This document shows, piece by piece, positions 1-12,984 of a stretch of 64,000 nucleotides of DNA (positions are counted from its first letter, which is position 1; every line of letters begins with the position of its first letter). A model generated the notes under the pieces. The model was not told where the DNA came from. It saw nothing but the letters and a program-made list of their open reading frames with translations, and ran no database searches. Position numbers and translations under genes: made by a program. The stretch comes from Chelydra serpentina (taxonomy: Eukaryota > Chordata > Testudines > Chelydridae), in the NCBI GenBank assembly GCA_037349315.1, contig JBAIAC010000024.1:37745501-37809500 (forward strand), written 5' to 3'.

Positions 1-1058
1 ATGGGTATTCCACCTACTTCAAGCCTCTGTGCACTACTGAATTTATAAATAAATAAAAAATAGAGAGAGCCGAACTTTATTCTAATATGTTTAGTTATTT
101 AGAAATCACTTTTGTTCATAGTTCCTATAAATTACAGGTTTTGTTTCAGCTCATTGTCTAACTTTTATTAATACATATTTTATTAGTAATTAGAGATCAG
201 TTTTGTTTAATTAATTCCCCACTCCCTCAATAAACTGTGGTTTCGCTTTCTTTTCACTGAATACATGTAAACTCTATTAATGTGAATGGGAGTTTCACAT
301 GTACATCAAGGCAAGACAAAACCACTTTATGTTCAACATTTTAATTAAGCATTTGAATTGTTTTGATGTATGCTATAATGTGCTAATTAAATTGATACAT
401 TACATCTTAAAAGCTTGGAGGATACTAGGGGAAGTTATTAGTTCTTACTAGACAATAAAATGAAGACACTAAAAAAAACCAAACCCATATGCCTACAAGA
501 GCACAAACAGTTCAGAGGCCCCAGTGAGATTTCATATAGTTATAAAATCAGGGCAGTGAGGAAAGGGCAGTTTTGACTTATCTGCAGAGAGCTTTTCAAA
601 TTTCAGCAGTGCAACACTTCTTGTAGATGCTCTGAACTATTAGCCATCTCCCTCCTCCATCTGCGTTTGTGTGTGTGCTTATATTTTCCAACCTACACAA
701 GGTAACTGAGGTTGTAATATTTTGTGACAGACACCCTTACATTTTTCTTGTTAAATATTGTATTCTGGTGGCTCTTATGTACCAGAGCCATTAGCAACAG
801 ACTGCGTGTTGGGTATTGTCACAACCAAGGATAGAACATAATGGCAGTGTGTGAAATTGAATGACAGTCGGATGGCAGTTGAGAAGGGAAGAGGTTGTTG
901 TTTGAGTGGGAGTTTTGTGTTTGATTTTGAGTGAGTGAACTAGGTTTTGTTTTTGTTTGCTTTTTTTAAGCATGAACTGGTTGTGATAAGCATATCAGAG
1001 GTTTGTATATTTGTCTGTATGCATTGCTGTAAGTCCTAACATCTGTGTTCACTCTGCA
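1..1058. other. AT-rich sequence, nothing recognised
   Basis: I see no gene, RNA or repeat family that I recognise here. Open frames are short and look random. Confidence 0.6.
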
Positions 1059-1127
1059 GGGCCTGACCATAAAATTAAAGTCAGTGGGAGTTTTTCCAGT
1101 GACTAAGGTGAGGGAAGGATCAGGCCC
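1059..1127. repeat. short palindromic interspersed repeat
   Basis: The stretch starts with GGGCCTGA and ends with TCAGGCCC, an 8-bp perfect inverted terminal match. Its interior contains AGTCAGTGGGAG and a reversed partner. It resembles a class of palindromic repeats that recurs in this window. The class is unassigned; a MITE-like origin is an inference. Confidence 0.5.
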
Positions 1128-1564
1128 TAACTCTGGAATGATAAGAACTGTATGTATTTCTTTTACTTTGTTCATGTGCTGTTGTAATTAAAGAGTTCCT
1201 CTCTGCATGGTTGCAAATGGGTAACTCTTTTGTTTGTTTGCCACTTGAACCAGTCGATATTTTCCAAGGCAGGCTCTAATTTATTTGGTTGGTTTTTTTT
1301 AACTAAGCCCTTTGTGGATCTAAACTGAGAGCAGGGATCATTGCTCATTTCCTTGTGCCTGACAGCACGCCCAGGCAGCTGAGTGTTGGGCAAACCAACT
1401 TTCCCACATCTGCCACAGTCTGCTAACTCGTCCCTTTACCATGACCATGTGGGGAAAGAAAGGGGATTCCACGAATATTTGCTCCCTAATATGTGGGAGA
1501 GGAGAAAGAAGAGCTGTTATGGACCCAGAGAATGAGGAGCTGCTACGGAGCACACACCTCATCA
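1128..1564. other. no recognised feature
   Basis: Unique-looking sequence up to the 5' break of the first CR1 copy. No coding signature seen. Confidence 0.55.
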
Positions 1565-2717
1565 TGTGGATGTGATATATCTTAACTTTAGCAAAGCTTT
1601 TGATACGGTCTCCCACAGTATTCTTGACAGCAAGTTCAAAAAGTATGGATTGGATGAATGGACTATAAAGTGGATAGAAAGATGGCTAGATTGTCGGGCT
1701 CAAAGGGTAGTGATCAATGTCTCAATGTCTAGTTAGCAGACAGTACCAAGTGGAGTGCCCCAGGGGCCGGTTTTGTTCAACAACTTTATTAATGATCTGG
1801 ACGATGGGATAGATTGCACCCTCAGCAAGTTTGCAGATGACACTAAGCTGGGGGAAGAGGTAGACATACTGGAGGGTAGAGATAGAGTCAAGAGTGACCT
1901 AGAGAAATTGGAGGATTGGGCCAAAAGAAATCTGATGAGGTTCAACAAGGACAAGTGCAGAGTCCTGCACTTAGGATGGAAGAATCCCATGCGCCGCTAC
2001 AGGCTGGGGACCGACTGGCTAAGCAGCAGTTCCGCAGAAAAGGACCTGGGGATTACAATGGATGAGAAGCTGGATATGAGTCAGCAGTGTGCCCTTGTTG
2101 TGAAGAAGGCTAATGCCATATTGGGCTGCATTAGTAGAAGCATTGCCAGCAGATTAAAGAAAGTGATTATTCCCCTGTATTCGGCACTGGTGAGGCCACA
2201 TCTGGAGTATTGCATCCAGTTTTGGGACCCCCCACTACAGAAAGGATGTGGACAAATTGGAGAGAGTCCAGTAGAGGGCAACAGAAATGATCAGGGAGCT
2301 GGGATACATGACTTACAAGGAGAGGCTAGAACTGGACTTGTTTAGTCTGCAGAAGAGAAGACTGAGAGGGGATTTGATAGCAGCCTTCAACTACCTGAAG
2401 GGGGGTTCCAAAGAGGATGGATCTAGACTGTTCTCAGTGGTAGAAGATGACAGACCAAGGAGTAATGGTCTCAAGTTGCAGAGGGGGAGGTTTAGGTTGG
2501 ATATTAGGAAACACTATTTCTCTAGGAGGATGGTGAAGCACTGGAATGGGTTACCTAGGGAGGTGGTGGAATCTCCATCCTTAGAGGTTTTTAAGGTCAG
2601 GCTTGACAAAGCCCTGGCTGAGATGATTTAGTTGGGGTTGGTCCAGCTTTGAGCAGGGGATTGGACTAGATGACCTCCTGAGGTTTCTTCCAACACTAAT
2701 CTTCTATGATTCTATGT
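1565..2717 (+). mobile_element. 5'-truncated CR1 LINE
   Basis: A CR1 non-LTR retrotransposon begins abruptly in the middle of the reverse transcriptase domain and continues through the RT C-terminus and 3' UTR. It ends with CTTCTATGATTCTATG, the tandem 8-bp tail typical of CR1. Severe 5' truncation without a poly(A) tail is normal for this clade. The copy is close in protein sequence to the young CR1 at 38,774-42,237, so it belongs to a similar subfamily. Confidence 0.9.
1566..2631 (+). pseudogene. CR1 reverse transcriptase, C-terminal half, broken
   Basis: This encodes the second half of CR1 ORF2, the RT that copies element RNA at a nicked target. Visible motifs are an SKAFDTV block near 1,590, VPQG near 1,755 and the catalytic FADD box at 1,830-1,841. 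The later [13 protein letters not shown] and [17 protein letters not shown] blocks are typical of CR1. Damage seen: a stop just before the VPQG motif (TAG at 1,735-1,737), a 12-base deletion removing the usual SVLG between VPQG and PVLFN, and frame changes between about 2,225 and 2,335. The reading frame then resumes and ends at the normal C-terminus (residues LAEMI). It cannot make an active enzyme. Confidence 0.88.
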
Positions 2718-4284
2718 AGTGTCTACGAGCTTCTCTGTTCATGGAGAGTGGGAAAAACAAGAGGCCACTGAAGATGCCCAGATCAGTAACAGTGTGGGAG
2801 AAAGGAGCTATGGAAGAACAGCATCTCCAGCAGTGAGAGGTGAGATTCACTGAGAAATCTCTCCAAATCCAATTGGCCAATTATGCCTTTTAATTTAAGT
2901 CAGCAACAACAAGCAGGAAAAATAAAGAAAGAAGAAAATATTTAACAGAATGAGAGCTACACGCTACATGTTTACAAGCTACATCCAGTCCCACTCCATT
3001 ATTAAGATTAACTTCCAGACAATCAGATGCACCAGCTTTCCATGGACAAGTGTTTTGAGCACTGCCACTCTGATTGTTGTTCCGTATTATAAAAGGTGAT
3101 GTAATCACACAGTTACGGCAGTTATTAAAGTTCCATGCACTGCATGGGACACCCCTTTCCCTACACGATGGGTGGAAAGGAAAAAGCTCCCTCTCCCCAA
3201 CACATACATATGCTTTCCAGAAGCAAAGACAGCCAGGAGAAGATACTGGGGGATGAAGGTGGCGTGCCTTCTGAAGTTTAATTGCAGGTGCCATAGTGCC
3301 ATTATGCTGACTGCATGTCAGTTGCCAAGGAAACTAGTAGCATACATATTCTAGAAGCTTTCCTAGAAGGAAAGAAATATAATTTAAAGTAGTCTCAACA
3401 TTACCTGTGCTAGGAGAGAAAGCAAAGTTTCAGGTCTTCTGTTGAACAGACTGAAGGGTGTCATGCTTAGATAAAAGGCTCCCAGGGAAAGAATAGCAGG
3501 TCAAGCTCAGGGTCTGACTGTTTTATTGTCTCCATTTCTCAAAGACAAATTGGGAATAAAGAAAACCTATTTCCTGCCTTTAGATATAGCCTTGGTATTC
3601 TTTTATGTTTCAATCTAATTTTAGCTTGGCATTTTCTGTATATACTTAAGCTTTAGTAATTTATATAATTTCTTTTGCTGCTGTTATTCTTTCCTGCCTG
3701 CTTCAGTTCTCCTTTCCTATGCTTGCATATTTAAATGTAAAGCTGCTATTCAAGCTCCATGTAGAATTTATACTTCTCTAGGAAGCATCTCAGATTTTGA
3801 AGACAGTAATAGAGGTACAAGGTATTACATACAGCCATGTCATCACATGTTGTGGCACTTTCACTTTCGGCAAAGTGGAGTGGAATGAGGTCACAATTTG
3901 GACGGAAGGCTTTTTTTTTCAACCTTGGAAAAGTTGTTTGTGATTACTTTTGAATCATTAGTAAATCAGGCTTCACTGTTGTGCTCAAGAGAGGGGTTGT
4001 GCTGCTGCAGAAGATGTCGAATAAAGGTCTTGATCATTTGTTGTCTTTGAAGATTTGCACAGCACTTTGTGTAAGAGTATACATGTTAACAGCAGTGCCC
4101 TAGCCACATTCCAACTGAGTAATTAAATTCTGCCCTTAAATTAAATTCCCTTGCAGTGTCACTATTGAATAAGGATTTCACTTTTTCCCTTAAACTGCTG
4201 TATAGTGTTGCTGTGAATTATTAAACATTTTCTGCATTCCATCCCCAAGATGGCTTTATTCATGAGTGGTTAATGTTATAGTGA
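2718..4284. other. no recognised feature
   Basis: About 1.5 kb of AT-rich unique-looking DNA. Overlapping open frames near 2,890-3,350 on both strands show no family signature. Confidence 0.5.
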
Positions 4285-4372
4285 TTATTTACAGTTTGAA
4301 TTAGTAAAGCACTTTGGAATAATTTGAATGAGAGGTGTTATATAATGTACAAGATTTTCGTTATTATTACTA
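4285..4372 (+). repeat. MIR-like SINE 3' end
   Basis: AAAGCACTTTGGAAT is followed by a GTTATATAATG-type segment and a short TTATTATTAC tail. That layout matches the 3' end of MIR/CORE-type SINEs. Only this terminal part is recognisable. Confidence 0.5.
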
Positions 4373-4613
4373 CAGTACTGGTTATAAGAGATGTAGCCCC
4401 TCTTGGTATTGGAGTTCAATTTCCTTTTTAGTCTGTACATACACACACACAAAACAAAAAACTAAATCACATACACAAATCAAAAATAGGCAGAAGAATA
4501 TTGCCAGTTATGTAGGGTGTGTAGTGGAGAGTTTGAATGCAAGTGGATTATTCTATTTCCAAGCACTTTTACAAACTAGTTGTTTATTGATTATAATACA
4601 TGAAGTAGTGTGT

Positions 4614-4615
<2 letters not shown>

Positions 4616-4661
<46 letters not shown>
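4616..4661. repeat. (CA)n microsatellite
   Basis: An uninterrupted run of about 46 bases of CA dinucleotides, preceded by a short TG run at about 4,608. A weaker ACACAC stretch lies near 4,440. Confidence 0.97.
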
Positions 4662-4664
<3 letters not shown>

Positions 4665-7189
4665 TTGCAGGATTGGAGCTAGAAGACAACAGCATTAAGA
4701 TATGGGCAGAGAAGTACAAATCTGATATTCAATAAACGAAAGGAGCTGGCAAGTAAAGGAAAAGGGTGAGAGAAATAAACTGATAAAAGGAAGGATGGCA
4801 TCTAATAATTAAAAATAGATAACATTTTCCTTTTCTAAGAAAGATGTAAATACGTGTTGGAGTTATATGATCAGTTTCCTCTTTTACTGCCTGTGAATGC
4901 TTCCTACCTACCTTCACTACTCATGGCTAGACCCCTAGGGATGAGTATGAATAACAAATGAAGTCATTCTAATGGGGGAAAAAGCATTTTTTCACCTTAA
5001 AATGATATGAAAACATAACTGAGTTTGAGTCTTCCTTAGAAAGTGCATCAAACCCAGAAATTAAAAACCAGCGTGTATGGCCTTATGTAATAGCACAAGA
5101 AGTATATTTGTGCTTTCCTGAAAAATTCCTTTCATAAAGTAGAAAAGTTAATCACTTTTAGAAGAAGGTGTCCTTCTTCCCAAAGACCCTGTCCTTTGGG
5201 ACAATTTGCACACTTATCATGACTCCAATGACATTAACACAACATATTTCAGAGTTTGAAAACTCTTTCAATCCCATTTTACTATCCTGTTGCATCTCCT
5301 TTTTAATTTGCTCTGAGTATACCAGATCTGTGGACCTTTACTATTTGAAGTAAAGGCATTTTCAGGTAAACACGGATACATTTGCCTGTCTTTCTTTTCA
5401 CTCCAGCAAAAAACAAACCAATTTTCCAAGGCCCTACCAAACTCCCAAGCTTCAGTCTGGTGACCATTCAGTAGCATGCATCCAGATTTCAGACAGCAAA
5501 AATACTGTGGCAGAGGTAGTGTAAATATTCAAATACATTTCCATCCCATTTGCAGCAGCTTGTCCATTGTTCATCAACATACGTGTATTGTGTCAGAAGA
5601 GATAGCTGATGGTAATTCTGGTACGATAGCTGTGACAGTATTGATACAGAATCTGAGTATTCGCCCAGACAATGAGAGAGTTTGTTTTAGAGTTAGAAAA
5701 TGCAGATGAGGAAAACAATGAATATCTGAGCATGCCTCATGTCAAAAGTGAGGAAAATATAGAGTACTTAGCTGTCAAGAAGGGTGCATCTGGTAGAGGA
5801 GCAAAAATAATCATAGAACTTGCACGTTGTTCTTTCACCTGATATGAGTACATACAAGCCTATGCAATAAACACTAGACATCTGCTACTGCAGGAGAAAA
5901 TGACCCACAAACTGGTGTAGCAAGTTCTGATTCCAACAACTCTGGTGAGATGGACATAAGTGTAATCTTCACTAGTCAGAAGTGTAGGTGAAGATGGATA
6001 TTACTAATGCTGCGAGGTCACAAGGCAGTGCTCATGACATTACTATGGTTGCCACTGCCAGCATCCCCAAAATAATATTCAACACACACCATCAGGTTGC
6101 TCCATCAAAAAGATACAAAATGGTCCAAACTACCACACAATAATTAATTCTTAATGAAATAACAGAAAGAAACAAGAAACATGACAAACTGCCCCACTGA
6201 AAATCCCATTACACTTTAAAATACTGATGTTCGCTTTCAGACTTATAGTTTGGAATGATGAGGTTTTTATAATTGTAATGAGAAAGGCCTATTGATTGCT
6301 GATTGTTTGTTCCACTTTGGTGTTGCAAAACAGTCTATGTGATGTACTGTCAAAGGGATAGTTACCATTCCCACCCATATCTGACAATGACATATCTTAC
6401 TGTGTGCCAGCCTTTGCTCTAGGTGCAGGAGATAACCCTGTGTTACATCAAGTTTTGGAGAACACCAGTCACTTGTCGGTTGTGTTAAATTTTACTTAAT
6501 CATTTGATTAATCATTTCAGTCACTGTCCATGCAGTTGGCAGTTCCAAGAATCAAAATTTCTGATCTATCATTGTGTCAAAAAACAATGAAGTTTTAAAG
6601 CTTGACCAAGCATTGACACAACACTAAAGCTGAAGCCTTCACTCTGGAGACTACTGACTGGATGAATTAAACAAACATTTTAAAAACAGCTTTTAAGTTG
6701 CCAATAAACCAAGTTGCAAGTATAAAACAGATGAATAAATACATCTTCATTAATTAAGCTCTTCTTTAAGTTTTTAACATTACAAAAAAGGAGCAAAATA
6801 GATTTATCATTTACAGTTTTATCTGCACCCAGCAGCCATAGAAAAAGTGATCAACAGAGTACAAAAATATAAGGCTAACTTTGGGCCTGAGAGTTCCCCA
6901 CATATTAATGAAATACACTCCTGGCAAATCTTTGGTGTGCTCAAGTGAGAGAAAATGCAATTGTAGTGTCTGTTTCATGGTCTGAATGTTCAGAAGTGAC
7001 TGGTAGGTCTGGTTAAAATTTTTGTTAAAGCTATTTTTCAACAGAAAACTAGTTTTTCAACCTTTTTTTTTAGCAAAAAGTGCCTGCTTATAACAGATTA
7101 TTTCAAATTTTTCATTAAAAAAAACTGAAAAATGAAAAGGTTTTAGTTTTTAGCCAAGAGTATTTCAGCCCAAAACTGAAATATACTAT
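4662..7189. other. no recognised feature
   Basis: AT-rich sequence of about 2.5 kb. No RT, transposase or host protein signature was found in any frame. Short open frames around 5,170-5,710 look like chance. Confidence 0.5.
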
Positions 7190-7470
7190 CCCTATTTGGA
7201 AATGCTGCCACGGTGTCTCATGGGAATTGTACTTCATTTGTCTCATGTCTCTATTCTCCTCCATGGGCTGGGCTCTCCAGCCAGACTTCCATCTCCCATG
7301 GGATGTAGACAAGGCCATGGGACTCCCATGATGCACTGCCTAACACTCCAAGAGGGAAGACAATGGTGCATCATGGGGGATGTAGTTAGTCCAAGGACCC
7401 TGGCCTTTAGAGGAGAATGAAAATATAAGGCACCCAAACTACAACTCCCATGAGGCAGTCCAGGGGTATT
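7190..7470. repeat. cluster of CCCATGATGCA-type inverted repeats
   Basis: The segment holds several copies, in both orientations, of a TCCCATGATGCA / TGCATCATGGGG motif, at about 7,322-7,338, 7,365-7,378 and 7,440-7,455. ACTACAACTCCCATG-like ends are present, forming hairpin-capable pairs. The pattern resembles non-autonomous DNA transposon debris (hAT-like by memory of similar motifs), but no clean ends or target duplication are visible. Confidence 0.4.
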
Positions 7471-7563
7471 TACAAATAGAATATTGCTGTCTGATTTTTT
7501 TGCTGACATGTCAACATTTTCCATAGGGGGGAAAACAATGTTTTCTGACCAACTGCAGTGAGT

Positions 7564-7715
7564 TGTGGTTTTGGGTGCCTCAATTTATGGGGTTCAACTA
7601 GAGACACCCTAAAATGGATAAGTTTCAGAAGGCAGGATCTCAGCACTTGTGTAAATCAGCCCCTTTAGGTTGTCTTAATTTAAACACCTCAAAAAATGGA
7701 GGCACCCAAAATCAC
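7564..7715. repeat. palindromic repeat, GGGTGCCTC...GAGGCACCC type
   Basis: The left arm GTGGTTTTGGGTGCCTCAA pairs with the right arm containing GGAGGCACCCAAAATCAC, giving roughly 17 paired bases at the ends of a 150-bp unit. It is probably a MITE-like or fold-back repeat; class undetermined. A second, weaker unit with ATTGATCCCATG and GAATCAGGCC follows at 7,750-7,803. Confidence 0.5.
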
Positions 7716-7803
7716 TAGTCACTTTTTGAATGTCCAGGCTTATGAGATTGATCCCATGTTCATGGAAGTCCCCTTGCCTTCAGTGATGCAGAATCAGGCC
7801 TTA

Positions 7804-8817
7804 TATCTTTAACATATTTACTTGAAGATTCACTTATTAAATAAGCACTACAGTATTCATTCTCTTCTTACTCTCAGCTGTACAAAATATGAGACACAGG
7901 ACTAATCTTTAAAAAAATTCAGAAGACAAGACAAAAATATATTTCCTACCATATGTGTTATGGTTGGTATGAACATCTATTGTGCAGTGTATAAATGATA
8001 GTAACTCTGTCCCTTCCAGCAGTAGCTCTTAGAAATTCATGCACAATCAATATTTCAAATGAAAATCTAACACCATTTTGAAAATACAATTATTGCATTG
8101 GTTTGGTATCACTTTGTGTAAATTACAAATTTTGAATCAAACAATTTGCTGGACAAATGGCAAACTTCCTTATGAAAATAGGAAATACTGAAGTAGTGTA
8201 CTTATGAGCACTTCTTATATAATGCAAGATTTTGAACGCTGGAAGGAGGATCATGGACTCTCGCTAATCTTCTTGAAACATTGTTTTTGCTGCTGAAAAC
8301 AACCAGTTTATTTTCACAGAATTAAAACAGATTCTACAGTAGTGAAAGCCTTTGTCAGAATGGACAGCATTTCCTAGAGTATGCAATCAGCTATACCTTC
8401 AGGGGAAGCTTCTGCTCCCAGCCAGTAAATTCCCTAAAAGGTTGAGCTGATAAGAACAGTGACTCTGTCCACTGTGTTATACATACCACTCTTCTCCTGG
8501 ATCCCTCCATTCCACTTAATTCCATTACAAAGCTATGAAACACATAAGCCACAAATCACTATAACATACAACACAAATCCCCAAGGCACATGTGTCTTTA
8601 GGCAAACAGACCCACCACAAATATACAAAGCAGCATCAGAAGATTTCACTCTTATTCCCTGTATTTTAAAACAATGCTACTGTCGCCTACCATTCTAAAC
8701 CCACCCCCTAGGAAAGAATCAACGACAGCAATAAACAGAGCTCCTGCTGTTACTCCTCTAGAAAGGTAGTCTCAGGGAACCTTAAATACCCCTAAGATTA
8801 AGGAGGATAAATCATTA
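7804..8817. other. no recognised feature
   Basis: About 1 kb of AT-rich DNA with no recognisable family. Confidence 0.5.
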
Positions 8818-8885
8818 GGGCCAGATTCTGTTGCTATTGAAGTAAAGTCCCATTCTTTTCAATAGGAGCAGGAATAGTCCTTCAG
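8818..8885. repeat. short palindromic repeat fragment
   Basis: AGGGCCAGATTCTG begins the unit and a TTCAATAGGAGCAGGAATAG segment forms the second arm. It is the same type of repeat as at 49,636-49,706 and 27,121-27,192, but more decayed. Confidence 0.4.
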
Positions 8886-10119
8886 TGGTTACTTCAGTGG
8901 TTACACTTACATTCCCAAAGAACATTACCACCTCCTCTTTCTTGACCCACCAAAACTCAAGAATAAAAGGATTTCCTACTTTGGCACAAGCCTCTATTTA
9001 TTCCAAGCAGAGAATCTTTTGGAAACTAGAGAAACACATGCACACAAAAAGAAAAAAAACCAACAAGATTGCTGGCTAGCCTAGAAACGATATATCCCTT
9101 CAGTTCTAGCTGTGTGCTTCCTCCTTCAATTTCAACTTGAACTTCAAGGACAGGGTGGGAAGAGATATGACTGATCTTTCAGTCTCTACCAATTCAGTTT
9201 AATTAAAGGAGAATGGGTTTTGTTACTGTCCCTGTAGCCTTCAGAAAAGTTTCAAGTCAATATTCTACACTAACAACTACATGGTTTCCCACACAGCTCT
9301 GAAAATGCACTTCAATCCAGATATCTCTCTCTCTTCCAGTCTCTGTCATCTTTACTTGAATAGACTATCAGATATGGCATATTTGCTTTGCTTAGGTAGA
9401 CAAAGGAAAGCAAGGGTGAGATCACTTGGTTCTTTTTCAACTTAATAAATAGGATTTGAATTAAACTCTTGGTAGTGAAAAAACAGTGGACTAACCATTG
9501 TATTCATGATATTCAGATAGCCACTGTATTCATGAATGCTCAGCAACCATTAGAATTGTGCAAAACCTCATTTTGCATTCCTCAATAGCCAGCAATGTGC
9601 TTCTTACGTATTTGAAATCTGACAGGATTTTTTAAAGTTAACAGTGTAAATCATTTCAATCATCAGTTTAAATCTGTTGTTTCCTGACAGAATATAAAGG
9701 ATGATATAACACACCCAATTCCCATTTTAAAATGTTAAACTAGTCAAATTGTAGTGATAATGTTTCTTTGATGTAACATTAAAGTGCAGTGCTAAGATCT
9801 TTCAGATTAACTAACATGAAAGTTTGGATTTCCTCATAAGCTTTTTAAGAAATTAAAAAGGAGAAACTTAAGTATGAATAATGCTACGGGATTCAAAGAG
9901 ATTGCTTTTTCTAGATCAGTACTTATAAGTAATCCAAACTAGACATGCTGCACCTTGAAACTGCATCTGTAATTTGATTTTGTATATTCAATTTCCACTT
10001 CATATTTATTATTTATTCGATACCTTCACTCTCACCAAAGAGCCTTTAACTGCTCCCTTGTTAACCTGCAAGAAACAGTAAAAGAATAAAAGCCATGTCA
10101 CCTCAAAATGTTCAGTTAG
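8886..10119. other. no recognised feature
   Basis: No gene or repeat signature recognised in this AT-rich stretch. Confidence 0.5.
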
Positions 10120-10248
10120 GTCTTGATTTTAAAAACATGCACATGCTTAATTTTATGCATAATGAGTAGTGCAGTAGACTTCAATGGAGCTACTCACATG
10201 AATAAAGTTAAGCATGTTCACAAGTATTTGTAGGTGTGGGGCCTAAGG
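10120..10248. repeat. palindromic repeat, TTAAGCATG type
   Basis: GCACATGCTTAATTTTATGC on the left pairs imperfectly with AAAGTTAAGCATGTTCAC on the right, around a central GACTTCAATGGAGCTACTCA. The unit ends at GGGGCC. It is the same family as the clearer copy at 19,668-19,793. Confidence 0.5.
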
Positions 10249-10494
10249 TTTCATTTTTCAGACATTTGTAGCTTTGCAGCTATGGTCACAGAAACTTTAC
10301 AGAGGTTTGGCTGCCATATACCTAATACTGATTATGGACAAAATAATATTTTTGTTCCAGGACCTTAGTTGGATCTCTGACCATGTCCTCTAGATCTGTC
10401 ATGAAACATGTAGACAATTCTCCTTTTACCATATATATGAGGTGACCCATTGCATTGCAAAGCTCTATTGAAGCCTGAACATTCAGAGATTTCA

Positions 10495-10690
10495 ACTGGA
10501 TGTAGGTGCTTAGGTGCTTATGAAAATCCCACTAGCACCCAGATGTTGAAGATATTTAGGAGTTGCTCTGCTCAGTGATGAAGGATCCAAGTGACTTAGG
10601 AGCCAAAGCCACATTTTTAATTTGATTTAGGCTCTTAGGAACCTAAATCTCATTAAAGAAATAGGAACTCAGGCTCCTGTGTAGACCTGG
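10495..10690. repeat. CTTAGGAGCC-type palindromic repeat
   Basis: Repeated blocks of TTAGGTGCTT, TTAGGAGCCAAA and CTTAGGAACCTAAATCTCA occur in opposing orientations. Similar blocks lie at 20,880-21,515 and 27,970-28,075. The family is unassigned. Confidence 0.4.
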
Positions 10691-10847
10691 ACAAAAATTA
10701 TCAGACACATTTATTCACAGAAAAATGCAGTTTCAATTGATTTGAAAATATTCATTAATTTGACATAAATTTGCTAAATAATTTTATCCAGAAATTTTGT
10801 TTTTCAGTCTAGATTAACAAAATAGCAGCAATAAGCAATGTTCATTA

Positions 10848-10990
10848 GGCCAGTGGTTAGGGCCTTCAGTTAGAAGGAGGGAGACCCAGGTTCAAAGCCC
10901 TGTTTTACCCCCCTCCCAGGTGAGTGTCCTAACCACCCTGCTATAGGCTATTCTGGAGTGGGTCTGTCTCCAACTCTCTTGCTGAAGCTG
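10848..10990 (+). repeat. tRNA-derived SINE-like sequence
   Basis: TAGGCCAGTGGTTAGGGC resembles a pol III A box, and GGTTCAAAGCC about 50 bases downstream fits a B box. There is no foldable acceptor stem, so this is a SINE head rather than a tRNA gene. The downstream body is not recognised. Confidence 0.45.
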
Positions 10991-12984
10991 TTCCACTGTA
11001 AATAAAATACTTACACAGTAATTGGGCCAGAGAGAGGGAGAATGACTCTATAGTGAGAATTTGACTTGTCCAACCCGTCTCCGTCCTCCCGCCATCTATC
11101 TGTGGTAAAGTTACTGACACAAGGACTGCTACATCCCAAGCTTCTTAGACTATGTCACCGCACAAGTGCTACTGTCATAGTATAAAAAAATATATTTGAG
11201 AGTGATACCATATGACTATTTTCTCCCATAGCACCAAATGTAACCTACCCTTTGTGCATCATCCATTAAATATACTTGTCACTTTATTCAAATTAGCACA
11301 TCATCATTCAGATCAGATCAATTTAAGCACTCCATCTGTCACTAAAAATTTTGGGGTATATTCTCATCATGATATGTGGGGAGTTATGCATGCAAATTCC
11401 TGAACATCAAAATGGCTTTATACCCATAAGAATATTAAAATATTAAGAATTACAACTGAAGCAGCAAATCTCATGTCTCTCACTTTCCATACAGACCCCT
11501 CAGCCTTTTAGCTCAAAACTTCATTGTAGGAGGAAGGAAGTTGCATTTAATGGGGCAACACTAAGAAAGAAATTGGGGGGGGGGGGGGGAGGATGCTTTT
11601 ACAACAGGAAACAATGTCTGTCATTCCCACTTGTAAAACTCACCACATAAATTACTTACTGAACAATGCAGAAATAAGTGTACCAGCATGTACCAAACTC
11701 CAATCTGAGAGCTCAGGCACCAATGTAAGTATGTAGCAGCTAAAAACTAGATCCATTCTTGCAATGGGCTTTCAAATAAATCTAAGCATAGTGAAATCAG
11801 TTGGATCAGTTAGGCACCTAAATACCTTTAGAAATATGGCCCTAAGCTTTCGGAAAAATGAATAAAAAATACAAAATATTCCACTCGTGAAATAAATAAA
11901 ATAAATATCTTTGAATTTGGATTTCCATTTACCAACCTGGGAGAATATGTTGTACTCACCCCGTGTACAGAGACCACATCATTTATTAGTGAGCAGTAAG
12001 ATTCCTGTAATTGATTGGAACAAGAAGTGTATTTATTTTATTTAAATACTTAAGAGACCAGATATGAATATTTGGGGCTCGATCCTGCTTTCACTGAAAT
12101 CAGTTGGAATTGGATCAAAACTATCTGAGGTAAGCCAACCTAGGTAGTGATTGTCAAAAAAGGTACCTTATTGTGCTGCTTTTGAAGTTGGCTATGTTTG
12201 GTTGAGATATGCGATGATTAGTGAAAAATTGCTGGATATCCTGTTTTACTTTTAGTAGAAGCTCCCTGTAATGGAGGTACACCAAGAAGTGCAGCTTTTA
12301 AATCTGAGAAAGCAGTGGGAATGCTGACTCAAGACTTGTGGGGTTCTGGGAAATGACATTTAGGAGTCAAGTTGCCATTTTATTCATACTGAGCCTGTTT
12401 TTTAATTGGTTACATTAAATAACAAGTTTTAGGGTTTGACTGAACAACCAGAGAGCTCAGGGCATATGCAGAAGTCTGAATTTTGCTGGGAGCTCTGGGC
12501 TGTAAATATTTGCTAATTTGGGTTGAAGTCAATATATTTTAAAGGTTTATATCTCTTATTGTTTTTAATTTTTCTAATTTCAATTTAAAATAAAGAGAAA
12601 CTTACCTACACACCATCCCTTGTTCTTCAATCATGTATCTTAACCGCTCACAGGAGCATTTCTGAATTTTCAAGTCTGCTGATTAAGATTCATCATGTCA
12701 TGGAAAGAGCATGGCATTGCTTCAGGTTCCTAACAGTCTAAGTATATCCCATATGTGTTCCAAAAATCCAGTGAAAGCACTTGGAGCTCACTTGCTCCAT
12801 GCAGGGGCTGTCTTTAAAGCCAGCCAGGAAAAAAAGCTAGTGTTTCTCTTATTTTCCCCTGTATTTGACACCAGCCAACAAAGCAGTTTTGATTGCAGAA
12901 ATCAGACAGCTGTTGCCCAGAATAATAAGTCTGGTTTTCCAAATTTTAGCATCAGAGTCTGATGCCCTTCTTTAGGTTGCATAG
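10991..12984. other. no recognised feature apart from a poly(G) run
   Basis: Unique-looking AT-rich DNA. It contains a 15-base G run at 11,575-11,589 and a weak palindromic fragment around 12,075-12,120. Confidence 0.5.

Noticed and set aside
4335..4682. 115-codon plus-strand frame
   Set aside because: It reads through the (CA)n microsatellite, giving a Thr-His repeat; no coding evidence.
10848..10920. possible tRNA gene
   Set aside because: A and B box-like motifs are present but no acceptor stem or full cloverleaf can be formed; treated as a SINE head.
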